From contig JASPKZ010005705.1 of the NCBI GenBank assembly GCA_030220185.1, positions 1,723,501 through 1,787,500 of the forward strand: DNA of 64,000 bases. The letters are read 5' to 3'. This DNA comes from Diploptera punctata (lineage: Eukaryota > Arthropoda > Insecta > Blattodea > Blaberidae). Below are positions 10,301 to 21,044 of the stretch, one piece after another (within the stretch, counting starts at the first letter, position 1; each line of letters opens with the position of its first letter). The notes beneath the pieces are model-generated. The model had not been told where the DNA came from and ran no database searches. It saw only the letters and a program-made list of their open reading frames with translations. Both the position numbers and the translations under genes were made by a program.

Positions 10301-10500
10301 AGAGACCCGTATATACAGAGAGAACGTTAACACTACGCTATGGCTACTGCGATGTTAGCGGGTTGCAGGCTCCCACTTCTCTGGGAGCCTCCATCTTTAT
10401 CTGCCACCAGTCCAGACTCCAAGCTGGCACTAATGCACGTGCTGAAAACATCGACCCGCGTGGAGACATAATGCAACGACTGAAGGAGACTTTATACAGG
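7328..10500 (-). other. non-repetitive region upstream of the candidate exon
   Basis: About 3.2 kb without recognisable transposon sequence, the longest such stretch in the window. It would hold the 5' UTR, an intron or the promoter of the gene starting at 7327. The part from about 10080 to 10500 is less AT-rich and contains short inverted sequence (tgcaggctcccacttctctg then ggagcctcc). The 130-codon plus frame at 8617-9009 has no recognisable domain. No TATA box or start site could be assigned. Confidence 0.35.
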
Positions 10501-10653
10501 GTGTAAAGAAATAGAGACCATCTGTATAGTATGGACTGTTTCTATGTAGAGTAGAAAGAATGGCCATACCAACTGTATCCGAAATTCAGGGCTGCATTTC
10601 AATATTCTTGTCTCCCGGAGCAATCGTTTTGTCGCCCCATTTCTTACGTTCAT

Positions 10654-10937
10654 AAAGGTAAAGTGATTCCAGTAAGTGATGATAGGAGATTAAGACTCGC
10701 ACCTTTCTAGACATTCGGTACGAGATCCTAATAGTGTTATTAAACCTGTGTAACGGCCGACTTTACCACCAAAACATACCTGATACTCATTTCTGTTAGA
10801 GACTGAGTCGATCCCAGGGTCTTCATACCATCACAAGGTTTAGATCAATTTAAAAATCCTGACCCCATCGGGAATCGAACATGCGACCTTCCAGATGGCA
10901 GCATTTTACCTTAATAAACTATGCTGTGGCGTGTCAC
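10654..10937 (-). mobile_element. tRNA-derived SINE (type C), diverged copy
   Basis: It matches the copy at 31558-31862 in the same orientation: aaaggtaaagtgat tail side, tgatactcatttctgttaga, gactgagtcgatcccaggg, then a diverged tRNA-like head ending ggcgtgtc. Confidence 0.7.
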
Positions 10938-10973
10938 TCTTACATCCATAAGCAAAACAATGATGATTAATGA

Positions 10974-11362
10974 CGTAGCCCATTGTTGAGCCATAGCCTC
11001 TCCTTTGTCAGGAATAAATAGACCAAGTTTATTTTAGTTACCTTACTTTATTTGCCCAAAGACGTTAATGAGTGGTATGCGGTCAACACACCGACTGAAT
11101 GAGACATCTAGCAGGCAACTAAGGTTTTACTAGGATGCTTGAGATCGGTAAATTTTGCTTAGAGGCTTCTTAGTTCAGGCTTAAGGATCTTTTACGAGCC
11201 AGAAAATCTTCTGACTCGAGACCCACGGCTTAAAGTCTCTCCCGAAGGATTTGTCTCTTGGATTTTTCAATCCTAAAAATCCATCGACCTCGGCCGGGTT
11301 TCAACCCACGACCCTCGAGAGACTAGAGGCAAGAAACATAACCACTAGACCACCGCAGCCGA
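10974..11362 (-). mobile_element. tRNA-derived SINE (type A), near full length
   Basis: On the minus strand the head reads ggtggtctagtggttatgtt then ttgcctctag, with an A box and a B box (gggttgaaaccc). The shared type A body follows (gaagattttctggctcg, ccttagttgcctgctagatg, gaccgcataccact), ending ggctatggctcaacaatggg. Relatives are at 15.3, 30.0, 37.5, 59.3, 62.2 and 63.3 kb. Confidence 0.85.
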
Positions 11363-11498
11363 CAACACTTCATCTTAAATAATTTATTATAAATATAATC
11401 ATATTTAAACTTACCAATAAGGTAGGTTCCACATTCTTAAGACGCTATGTTCTCTGATTTTACCTGTAAACAAATATCACAGCATTATTATAAGGTCT

Positions 11499-11590
11499 AT
11501 TATTATTATTAGTAGTAGTAGTAGTATCATCATTATTATCAGGTCTATTATTATTTTGTTGTTATTATTATTATGATTATTATTATTATG

Positions 11591-11642
<52 letters not shown>

Positions 11643-11647
11643 GGTTC

Positions 11648-11687
<40 letters not shown>
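11499..11687. repeat. (TTA)n and (TA)n microsatellites
   Basis: att repeats with a short tag run reach about 11642, and an (at)n run covers 11650-11687. Confidence 0.92.
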
Positions 11688-11688
<1 letters not shown>

Positions 11689-11744
11689 TCAGAAAATATG
11701 TTTATGAGATCAGAAGCTGGATTTCCACTATTTGAATATCAAAA

Positions 11745-12010
11745 GAATTAGGAAATCCTAAAAGAAATACGGTAAACCCTTAATTTAAGTACAGCAAGTA
11801 GACTTCATAGAAAGAACGTGAACATACGATGGAACCTACTAGATGGCCTGGAAAAAGTCTTGCTTATTCACAAAAAGAGCAAAAAACTTGGGAAGACCCA
11901 TAAAAACTGGCACGAGACTTTAACGGATCCACCAGAGTCTAACACGTGAAGAATATTATGATGATTGTGTTTTCTCTAATGCAACAGCTTTGTCAGGAAT
12001 CATTAACCAT
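11745..12010 (+). mobile_element. LINE ORF2 C-terminal fragment ending in (TTA)n
   Basis: Broken frames include KKLGKTHKNWHETLTDPPES, equivalent to the GRPHKRWQETVTGHQA ending at 12.9-13.05 kb. This is the usual Arg/Gly-Arg-Pro tail of RTE-like ORF2 proteins. A (TTA)n run follows from 12037. Confidence 0.45.
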
Positions 12011-12036
12011 GATGGTAACAATATATAAACAACTGT

Positions 12037-12148
<112 letters not shown>

Positions 12149-12174
12149 TTAATATAAAATTGTTATATAAAATG

Positions 12175-12275
12175 TTTAATACATACCTGTAAGGACCAGT
12201 CTCATGAACTTGTTAAAACTTTTCCAAATATTGTAGGCCTTTCGGAACCTGTTCCATCTATAGCATAAGTTTTTT
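12175..12275 (-). mobile_element. Penelope-like end fragment with hammerhead-like hairpin
   Basis: On the minus strand it reads tatagatggaacaggttccg then aaaggcctacaatatt, later catgagactggtcct. It is the same layout as the copies at 33.6, 41.1 and 43.9 kb. The inverted ggaac/gttcc followed by cgaaa is the conserved core. Confidence 0.5.
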
Positions 12276-12424
12276 TGCTATTATTATTGTTATCATTATC
12301 ATCATCATTATCATTATATTATTATTATTTCATTCTTTTTGAGAATTTTCCTCATCATTGAGGATTTTCTCCTACCAAAATTAGTAACTAACATAAATTA
12401 AATATATATATATTTATATGACTA

Positions 12425-12656
12425 CGGACTTACTATATAAGACTATCAGTTTTCAACAAACATTATCGAATTTTCCTTAATTAAAATTCTCCATCGTTCT
12501 CTGTCCTCTGTGTGTTCATCTGTTACACCATATTTCCTCATTGAATTTTGAATGTTGTTTTTCTAGGTTGTTCTTGGTCTTCCTTTTCTGTTCCTTCTTT
12601 CAATTTTCCATGCATAGACGGCGTTGGTAGTCTTCCGTCCTGCATTGTTCTTACGT

Positions 12657-12657
<1 letters not shown>
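12425..12657 (-). mobile_element. LINE ORF2 C-terminal fragment (family D)
   Basis: The minus strand encodes RRPRTT-like and EERNRKGRPRTTxKN-like segments and an ...EDREWRILIKENSI-like end, matching the plus-strand fragment at 51.04-51.40 kb. The frame is broken. Confidence 0.55.
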
Positions 12658-12658
<1 letters not shown>

Positions 12659-12697
<39 letters not shown>

Positions 12698-12803
12698 GTT
12701 ATTGTTATTATTATTGTTATTGTTATTATTGTTACTATTATTATTGTTATTATTGTTATTGTTATTATTGTTACTATTATTATTGTTACTATTATTATTA
12801 TTA

Positions 12804-12864
<61 letters not shown>
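12659..12864. repeat. (TTA)n/(TTG)n compound microsatellite
   Basis: A long tta run with interspersed ttg units. The poly-I, poly-L and poly-N frames on both strands are artefacts. Confidence 0.95.
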
Positions 12865-12884
12865 CCTTCAATAACTTCAAATCA

Positions 12885-13085
12885 TTTCGGTTATGGACTA
12901 TACCAACTACATATAGAAATAATTGGCTACAACACCTTCAGCGTATGGATCGATCTCGCATCTCTCGTCAGAATTTTAATTATCATCCCCGAGGAAGGAT
13001 ATCTTTGGGAAGACCACACAAAAGATGGCAAGAGACCGTAACAGGCCACCAGGCCTAATATATGGAAGGAAGATGTTGATAATGA
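12885..13085 (+). mobile_element. LINE ORF2 C-terminal fragment (family E)
   Basis: One frame reads NWLQHLQRMDRSRISRQNFN then YHPRGRISLGRPHKRWQETV and TGHQA, then stops. This is a typical RTE-like C-terminus (WxxHLxRM ... GRPxKRW). Relatives are at 11.75 and 57.94 kb. A tata/(TTA)n region follows. Confidence 0.65.
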
Positions 13086-13089
13086 TCAT

Positions 13090-13841
<752 letters not shown>

Positions 13842-14795
13842 TCTAATATATAAAAATGAATGTTTGTTTGTTTTTGTCTGTTCGTACCTTATACGCGGCT
13901 ATACCGTTGATCCGATTGTGATGGGGCTTTCTGCAAAATGTTCAGGAGATTCCTGGGATGAACATTAGGCTATAAGTAGTTGTGATACTCAACCCTTACA
14001 TCGTTAAAAATCGCCCTTTGTAGTGGAAAACGTGAAAAAAAGTAGCTTATTGGACACTTAAATTACTTACGCTGCCTAAACCATAACAAATACACAAAAT
14101 TAATGTACACAGAATTGAATATCTCAAAAAGCTCTACAAAAAAGTCCGCAACAGCATATGTTTATCTCTTACGGATAACTCACAATAACCATTTTTGTCT
14201 ATCATCGATGCCAAGAAGATTGAGACAAGTATGTAGATTAATGTGCAATCATAGCAGTACATGGCGGGTATTCTTTTACGGATAACTCACAATAACGAAT
14301 TTTGTCTTTTAGCTTATTTATGCCAAGAAGATCGAGATAAGTAGATTCCCGGGCAGCACCTGGAATCAGTACGCGGAATCTTAAAATAATCACGATATAC
14401 ATTTATAATTATTTTTCATTTGACTTATTCAACTAATCATAAGAAGTACATTAATTGTTGTCTTTCAGCTCATTTATGCCAGAAGATCGGGATGAGTAGA
14501 TTCCCGGACAACGCCGGGTAAACAGCACGGGGTATTTAAAAATAATTACGATATAAATGTTTCCCTTCACTCATTTAACTAAACATAAAACACATTAAGT
14601 TTCGTATTTCAGCTCATTTGTGTCAAGAAGATCGGGATAAGTAGATTCCCGGGCAACGCCGTGTAATCAGCACGGGGTATCTAAAAAAATATAAATTTAT
14701 AATAATTTTATCCTTTCAGTCATTGAACTAAACATAAAATCACATTTATTTTCATTTATTTAGGCGTAGCAGCGCACGCCACGTATTAAGCTAGT
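13842..14795 (+). mobile_element. Helitron-like non-autonomous element, copy 1
   Basis: It starts tctaatatataaaaatgaat and ends gcgcacgccacgtattaagc then tagt. Inside, a module with ctcatttatgccaagaagat, ttcccgggcaacgccgggta and cacggggtatctaaa is repeated with variation about three times. Four other copies lie in the window, one on the minus strand. The constant ends, GC hairpin near the 3' end and ctagt terminus fit Helitron/Helentron-type derivatives. No Rep or helicase is present. Confidence 0.65.
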
Positions 14796-14901
14796 TTAAT
14801 ATATTTCAGAACTATTTATGATTTATTTCCTTAACCATTCCTGTAAAATTCACCTTCGTTAACATGAATCCCCTGATGTAGTTCCTGCCCGGATATTAAT
14901 C

Positions 14902-15218
14902 ATCCATCCATAGCAATTCTGCCCGATGGTAGGTCTTTCATTGCAATGACAGCATTTTCATGCTATGTTTTGCACTTTACTACCGAATTATAGGTGTTGT
15001 AGCTTCCCGTTGCTTTCCACACCGATGAAGGATGATGATGATGATGATGACCGGATGATTTTCGGAGACTGTTGGGCCCTACGCTTCCTAACATTTGTCT
15101 TATAGCGGAGGAAAAAACCCGAAAAAAACCTCACCCAGGAGCCTATCCCGACCGGGAATCGAACCCGGGCCCGCTGCGTGACACGACAGCACGCTACCTC
15201 GAGACCACAGCGGTGGAC
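14902..15218 (-). mobile_element. tRNA-derived SINE (type B), full length
   Basis: The minus-strand head reads ccgctgtggtctcgaggtag then cgtgctg. The B box lies in gcgggcccgggttcgattccc. A shared body follows (ttttttcgggttttttcctc, ccggtcatcatcatc), then the tail (gtgtggaaagcaacgggaag, gcagaattgctatggatgga). Relatives lie at 23.2, 27.0, 32.55, 37.8, 52.6, 54.2, 56.1, 59.8 and 63.9 kb. Confidence 0.85.
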
Positions 15219-15332
15219 ATATTAATAAATAATACATTTATTTTACTAGACACAGATAAGACCTAAAGACCTTTCCTACTATTCAACTAAGTTACAAAAA
15301 AATACAAAAATTACTCTTACATTTTTAATTAA

Positions 15333-15709
15333 TGGCGTAGCCCATTGTCGGGCCATAGCCTCTTCATTGTTAGGAAATATTAGACCAAGTTAATTTTTAT
15401 TTACCCATAGATGTCATGAATGACATGCGGTCAACACATCGACTCAAGGAGACATGTAACCGGCAACTAAGATAGAACTAGGATGTTGAGGTCGGTATAT
15501 GTTGCTTAGAGGCCTTTTTATTCAGGCTTAAGGATCATTTACGAGCCTAAGAATCTTCAGATTCGTGAGCCACGGCTTAAAGATCCTCCCGGAGGACTTG
15601 CTCCTTGGATTTTTCCATCCTAAAAAAACCTTCTACCCGGGCCGGGTTTGAATCCGTGACCCTTGGGACCAAAGGCAAGGAGCATAACCACTGGTCAATC
15701 GCGGCCGAC
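15333..15709 (-). mobile_element. tRNA-derived SINE (type A)
   Basis: The head end reads gtcggccgcgattgaccagt then ggttatgc (minus strand). The body and the tail (ggctatggcccgacaatggg) match the type A copies. Confidence 0.85.
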
Positions 15710-15799
15710 ATAATAACGTCAGTAGATTAGGCTAATTGGGCGCAGAAACTATTGTTAATCATTGTGAAATCTGCTATATGATAATAATTATTTATTTTA

Positions 15800-16010
15800 A
15801 TTAATCACAATACAGTGGTTTTCCGTCACCATCAAGGAATTCGCCTTCACCATTTGCAGCATCCACAAATGTACGTACCAGTTCACCCATACTTCTTCCC
15901 ACTCCATCCAACCCTCTTTAGGTCTCTTCCCTTCTTCATGTTCCATCTATTCTCCATTCCAAGATGTTTTTAGGGATTCTACCAGATGACATCCTCTACT
16001 GAATATGATT
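15800..16010 (-). mobile_element. LINE ORF2 C-terminal fragment (family G)
   Basis: The minus strand carries decayed codons matching 21.05-21.26 kb (EWRIDGK, GWMDGVGRS, EFLEGDGKPLYC-like segments). Its 3' end faces lower coordinates. Confidence 0.5.
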
Positions 16011-16339
16011 TCCTTCGGAAGGGAAGTAAAGCTTCTGTCTCATATCTAAGTTTTACATAAAGTAAAAGAACCTCAAGACTGAAATAAAAGGAATCAGAGC
16101 AAAATTTATCTAACCTTTCTCTTTGAATTGTGTTGCCAATGAGCTAAGTTGTTAAAGAGCGTTGATGCTACTACCTCTACTACTAATATTATTCCGTTAA
16201 GCGATATGGAGATACGAGATGTTGTAGACGAGTGAGAACTCCGAACGTCATAGGCCCGATATAACATTAGCCCCTCAGAAAAGTGTGCCCCGTACTGATC
16301 ATACTCGAGTACTAATTTTATTTTTTTAACTTATTATGA

Positions 16340-16705
16340 TTTTTAACTTATTATATGGATGTTTTAAGAAGATCAGCTGGAAAATCTAGAATGGATAGAA
16401 TACGAAATAAAGAATTGAGGGAAATTATGGGTGTACAAGAGGAGCCGGACATCATAGACATTACAGAACAGAAAATATTACAGTGGTATGGCCGTGTCAA
16501 AATAATGCCAGAGCAAAGCTTGCCTAAAATTGTTATGGAATGGATCCCAATGGAACAGAGGAAGAGAGGAAGACCAAACAAAACTTGGATAGAATGTGTA
16601 CAAGCGGCTATGAATATCAGAGGACTGGAATATCAATGGACAGACACAGAGGAATTGTGTTTGGTCTGCGGAAGATGGCAGCAGATGATACCGGATGATG
16701 ATGAT
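16340..16705 (+). mobile_element. LINE ORF2 C-terminal fragment (family C)
   Basis: A frame with RRSAGKSRMDRIRNKELREI and later RKRGRPNKTWIE aligns with the minus-strand ORF at 50.34-50.92 kb (RRSARKSRLEHATNKEIRNI, NKRGRPRLTWKE). It ends in a (gat)n run, a common RTE-type 3' tail. Confidence 0.65.
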
Positions 16706-16741
16706 GATGATCACAAAACTTATTATGATCATAAAAAGTAA
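16355..16741 (+). pseudogene. LINE ORF2 C-terminal frame
   Basis: 128 open codons cover only the tail of a LINE ORF2 protein after the reverse transcriptase domain. The terminal DDDDDD stretch comes from the (gat)n tail. The first Met is internal to the original protein. Confidence 0.55.
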
Positions 16742-16954
16742 ATACCAAAAAAATCAAAATAATAATGTCCACTGCTGTATCTCCGGATAACACGATTGCC
16801 TCCTAAGCAATGGAACTGAGTTCTACTCCCAGCCAGACAATAGTTGACTTCATTTTCACATCCATGAGATAAATACAGTGTAATATTAATGCCAAAAAGT
16901 TCATCATCAGCATCATCATCATTAGGTTTAGGTTCTTTCCTGAACCTGTTCCTA

Positions 16955-17360
16955 ACAAGGGAATTGTCAACCTAGCTTGAAATTTCTTTCGGAGAAGCGT
17001 TATGTTGTAGCAAGGCCATGTCAAAAAAAACTGCTGTTTTTAACTGCAAGGTACTAAAATTCAGCGCCAAATATTTCATTTAAACTACATCGAATTATTA
17101 CAATTTCTGAATTTGTAGTGGATAACCCTCACTATCTGCCGTCCGCGCCGCGTCCCGCCTCACTTCACTCCGCTCTTATCCAAGTAGGGATATCCATCAG
17201 CTCCGTACAGTGGGTTGCCATAGCTGGGTTTTGGCTATGATTTCTGCGCCTTGCAGTTAAAAACGGCAGATTTTTTAACACGGCTTTGGTGCATCACAAC
17301 GCTTCTCTGGGTGACATTTCAAGACATGTTTCGACATGCAATGATTGACAGTTCCCTTGT
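16955..17360. mobile_element. long-TIR element (M2), copy 1
   Basis: The ends acaagggaattgtcaacc and ...gacagttcccttgt are inverted. The inverted match continues for about 125 bp (agaagcgtt, tgccgtttttaactgcaag). The centre has a GC-rich block (ctgccgtccgcgccgcgtcc). Other copies are at 22.41, 27.25 and 52.15 kb, and a fragment at 28.38 kb. There is no ORF, and the target duplication is uncertain. Confidence 0.75.
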
Positions 17361-17684
17361 AAATCTCGAGATGTCCTTGACTGACCCACCGTTGGTTTGT
17401 CCATCCTCTCCTTCTGAATCCTTTAGGTTGGTACAATAAAGCGTTTCTCTTTTTTTTTATTGGTTTAGGTTCATTCGCTGCCTAAAACTTTAAGACCCAA
17501 ATAGTTACCGAACACCATTTAGAAATCACCATCATTCGTATATTCTGTATGTTTAGCATGAATGTATGAATTTAATGCCTTGCCTTAAATGTTAGAATAT
17601 ATTGTCCCAGAGGTGATCCTTGCATTGAGCTGATCACTCAGCCGGGGAGGCCCTCCATGCGGTTCTGTAGTCGAAAGAATGTAT

Positions 17685-17800
17685 ATTTTTATTTAACCTG
17701 GTGGAGCTTCCACTATTATGGAGCAGTTTATTTATTAACATGATCATGTCCTAGGGCCATGTGGACTTCCCTTTCACTCACCAGGACAAACATGTGTTAC
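17685..17800 (-). mobile_element. CR1/L2-type LINE 3' end fragment
   Basis: The minus strand reads catgtttgtcctggtgagtg, then gctccaccaggttaaataaa, matching the terminus at 2430-2480. Confidence 0.6.
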
Positions 17801-17865
17801 ATTAGAATATAGCAATTACAATTAACTCTAATATTAAATACTGAATGAACATGTGATCAATAAGG

Positions 17866-17906
<41 letters not shown>
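17866..17906. repeat. (TA)n microsatellite
   Basis: About 20 uninterrupted ta units. Confidence 0.95.
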
Positions 17907-17908
<2 letters not shown>

Positions 17909-18022
17909 ATTAAGAACGATAACATAATCATGTTAATGATAATTAAAATTAAGACTAAATCTAACAATAAAATGTACACAAGCAAGATAAATTAAATTCT
18001 TTGTTAGACTATACCCATCTAA

Positions 18023-18027
<5 letters not shown>

Positions 18028-18062
<35 letters not shown>
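18028..18062. repeat. (TA)n microsatellite
   Basis: A tg/ta run that abuts the left end of the foldback element at 18063. Confidence 0.95.
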
Positions 18063-18065
<3 letters not shown>

Positions 18066-18461
18066 GGTGATTCACAATAAGTATTACAGACTTCTAGGGG
18101 TTGTACTACACCAGTCGAGTTGGAGGAAGACCTTCTTGCACGAATTCTGTCGGCAGCAGAAATTATTGAGCACACCAGGTCTTGAAGGGCGTGTGTATGA
18201 AATTATGTGTCACAGATACACTTTGTGCAACGAACAATAGGGTTACCACATGGAACCACACTTGTAATACAACAACTAAAAGTCTGTAATACTTATTCTG
18301 AAACACAAGACACACGATATCAGACCATTGCGTTTCGATCTTCAAACTTATTTTACATCAAAATGGTATGTTTCCGGACATGGGTTCTTTATCAAAACAG
18401 TATATACTAAACCCCCTCTACAATCCCTAGAAGTCTGTAATACTTATTGCGAATCATCCTG
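18063..18461. mobile_element. foldback/TIR element, 399 bp
   Basis: Left end cagggtgattcacaataagt then attacagacttctagggg. The right end is the inverted match (ccctagaagtctgtaatact then tattgcgaatcatcctg). The repeats are about 45 bp. A third, internal copy of the end sequence lies at about 18262-18304, suggesting a nested or duplicated end. (TA)n lies on both sides. No ORF. Confidence 0.75.
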
Positions 18462-18462
18462 C

Positions 18463-18486
18463 ATATATATATATATATATATATGG
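18463..18486. repeat. (AT)n microsatellite
   Basis: A short at run between the foldback element and a tRNA-like sequence. Confidence 0.9.
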
Positions 18487-18505
18487 TATGATAAGAAAAA
18501 TAAAT

Positions 18506-18574
18506 GCCTGGACGGGATTCGAACCCGGATCTCTGAGTCTGTACCTCAGCGTGATATCCATTACACTACCAGGC
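18506..18574 (-). tRNA. tRNA-like pseudogene, loop reads ACA
   Basis: The minus strand gives GCCTGGT...TCCAGGC (6 of 7 acceptor pairs), an A box, a 5-bp anticodon stem (CTGAG/CTCAG) with loop GTACAGA, and a B box (GGGTTCGAATCCC). It is 69 nt. The anticodon ACA is not a usual insect tRNA. A truncated copy of the same flank and head lies at about 62745-62790, so this is probably a dispersed tRNA-like element rather than a working gene. Confidence 0.5.
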
Positions 18575-18606
18575 GAATCCAATTCAAACACTTATTTTTC
18601 TTATAT

Positions 18607-18609
18607 ATG

Positions 18610-18650
<41 letters not shown>
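18607..18650. repeat. (TA)n microsatellite
   Basis: A ta run between two tRNA-like sequences. Confidence 0.95.
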
Positions 18651-18653
<3 letters not shown>

Positions 18654-18657
18654 GAAT

Positions 18658-18730
18658 GTTTGAGTCGGGAATTAAACCCGAGTCTCTAAACTCTGCACGT
18701 TTAGCGCTCTAACCAACTGAGTTACTCAAG
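18658..18730 (-). tRNA. tRNA-like pseudogene, Cys-like loop
   Basis: The minus strand has TTGAGTA...GACTCAA at the ends (6 of 7 pairs), an A box in AACTCAGTTGGTTAGAGCG, an extended anticodon stem CTAAAC/GTTTAG with loop GTGCAGA (GCA in the anticodon position), and a B-box-like GGGTTTAATTCCC with a C to T change. The odd stem length and B-box change suggest a pseudogene. Confidence 0.5.
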
Positions 18731-18801
18731 TATTCCAACACAAACATACATTTTTCTTCTATATGTAGTATTCTCAATTCACACAAGAGGTAGCGGGAAG
18801 T

Positions 18802-18826
18802 CATATATATATATATATATATATAT
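18802..18826. repeat. (TA)n microsatellite
   Basis: A short ta run at the edge of a Helitron-like element. Confidence 0.9.
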
Positions 18827-19792
18827 TAGCTAATACCCGGCGAGCGCTGCTTCGCCTAAGTAATTGATAATGCGTTTTTACGTTTAGTTGAATAAGTAAA
18901 TGGAAAAATAATTATAAATTTATATCATTATTTTTAAATATCCCGTGCTGATTACCCGGCATTGCCCGGGAATCTACGTATCCTGATGTATTTGGCATAA
19001 ATGAGCTGAAAAACAAAATTCGTTATTTCGAATTCGTGCTGCTGCTCTGCTTGCCCGGGAATGTACTTATCCCGATCTTTTTGACATCAATGAAAGACAA
19101 AAATGGTTATTGTGAGTTATCCCTAAAAGATAAACATATACTGTCGCGGAATTTTTTGTAGAGGTTTTTTAGATATTCAATTCTGTGTACATTAATTTGG
19201 TGTATTTGTTATGGTTTAGGCAGCGTAAGCCATTTAAGCGTACAAAGAGCCATTTTTATTTCACTTTTTCACTACAAATGGTGATGCTTAAGGATGAAGG
19301 GCATGAGCATTAAAACTTTCTTATAGCCTATAACCTTCCCGGGAAAATTCTGAACATTTTGCAAAAATCCCCATCACAATCGGCAGTGTAAGCTTGTCAG
19401 GGAATCAACTTATCACGATCTTTGCATCAATGAAAGACAAAAATGGCTATTGTGAGCTATCCGTTAGAGATAAACATATGCTGTCAGGGACTTTTTTGTA
19501 AAGTTTTTTGAGATATTCAATTCTGTGTAAATTAATTTTGTGATATTTGTTATGCTTAGACAGCGTAAGCCATTTAAGCGTCAAAAAAGGATTATTTTTC
19601 ACGTTTTTGACTAAAAACGGTGATTTGTAAACGTGTAGGAGTTTAGTATCACAACTCTCTTACAGCCTGTGTTCATCCCGGGAATTTCCTGAACATTTTG
19701 CAAAAAAAAAATCACAATCGGATCAACGGTATGGCCGCGCATAAAGTACGAACAGACAGACAAACAAACATTAATTTATATATATATATATA
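18827..19792 (-). mobile_element. Helitron-like non-autonomous element, copy 2
   Basis: The minus-strand copy starts near the (ta)n at 19780 (taatgtttgtttgtctgtct) and ends cgccgggtattagctaat at 18827. Internal modules repeat twice (gacaaaaatggttattgtga and gacaaaaatggctattgtga). It matches copies 1, 4 and 5. Confidence 0.7.
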
Positions 19793-19984
19793 GAAAAATA
19801 ATGAGATGTAATAAACTAATTTGTCTGTTAAATAACACGAGTATTTAAAATGATCAACTGGAAATATTTGCTATTCTTAATACCATTTTCTTGACATGAA
19901 TTATTAATTTTTAGAAGCATACTATCAGTGAGGTGTGTAAGTTAGTTTATTATTAAATAACTCTTCAGTTTCTTTTTGAACAAT

Positions 19985-20075
19985 GTTAAAGTGTTGTGAC
20001 CCAGAGTTTAAAATCTTCTCCCGACAGGATGTATACCAGGCGAGGGCACGTAAAAGTACCTATAAAGGGAAAGCT
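19985..20075 (-). mobile_element. SINE tail fragment
   Basis: The minus strand has ctttataggtacttttacgt, gccctcgcctgg and ctgtcgggagaagattttaa. Parts of this recur at 23.53, 24.9, 54.0 and 61.36 kb, suggesting another SINE family. Confidence 0.4.
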
Positions 20076-20503
20076 TAAAATAACGTATAAAAAAAAGAAT
20101 ATGACTGAATAGAAAAAGGACGAAAATGTTTGGTGGAAAGAGTATTTTCTCTGTCCGTTCCTGAGCGAGAGAAAGAGATGCAGAGAGAGAAGGTGCATGT
20201 GTGTTATCGTGTAGCGCAGTCAGCTCTTTATCATCTTTGTATTTTATTCTTAGCGATAAAGTTAATTTGAATACAAAGCGAAATGTTGTTAATTAGCAAC
20301 TAAGTTTATAGCTAGTGGAATTACCGCTCAAAGCGCCACCCTCGCTAATTTTATTGCTACACTTATTAATCAACCCTCTCAACTAATATCTGTCCGAAAA
20401 ACAACATACATCCATAATTCTATCACAAACATCTTAGTTTAAGACAAACTTCCTAAATGTACAGTAAATAGCGTAAAGTCAGATACATTATACACATTGC
20501 TGC

Positions 20504-20507
<4 letters not shown>

Positions 20508-20535
<28 letters not shown>
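20508..20535. repeat. (CA)n microsatellite
   Basis: About 13 ca units followed by a short (ta)n. Confidence 0.95.
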
Positions 20536-20546
<11 letters not shown>

Positions 20547-20649
20547 GGCTATATATATACACACAAACTGTGCAAACATACATATGTAGGCTTACTGCAA
20601 TCGTACATACGTACAATCAAACAAATTGTACATTTAGGCCTATATATGT

Positions 20650-20977
20650 ACAGGTGAATGGAGAGGACTTCATAACAATGAGCTATAGGAAACCATATGT
20701 AACAAGAACAGTTAAATCACGTAGACTGCGATGGGCAGGAGATGAGACACGAATGGGGAATGAAAGAGGAACATTAATTATCTTGTAGGAAAACCAAAGG
20801 TAAAACGCCCAGTTGATAGACTAAGAATGAGGTGATAGAATAACATTAACCATGATTTGAAGGAAGTATATACAGGGAATTTTGGAAAACATTAAATCGG
20901 GATAGGGATGTATGGATAGCTTATGTCCGCGCGGCCATGAACATACGGGTTGGATAGAGCCAGTAAGTTAGTTACAC
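20650..20977 (+). mobile_element. RTE-like LINE 3' end fragment
   Basis: It aligns with 55.69-56.03 kb: caggtgaatggagag, then gtagactgcgatgggcagg, then cgcccagttgatagactaag, and ends gttggatagagccagtaagt. Several stops and indels are present. Confidence 0.75.
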
Positions 20978-21044
20978 ATACAAGCAACATAGCCTATACA
21001 TACAAACTACACTTATATCCAATCTGTAAATAATAATATTTTAT

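Noticed and set aside
15072..15266. 64-codon plus frame with a PDRESNPGPL-like peptide
   Set aside because: This peptide is the antisense translation of a type B SINE head (the B box), a common false gene call.
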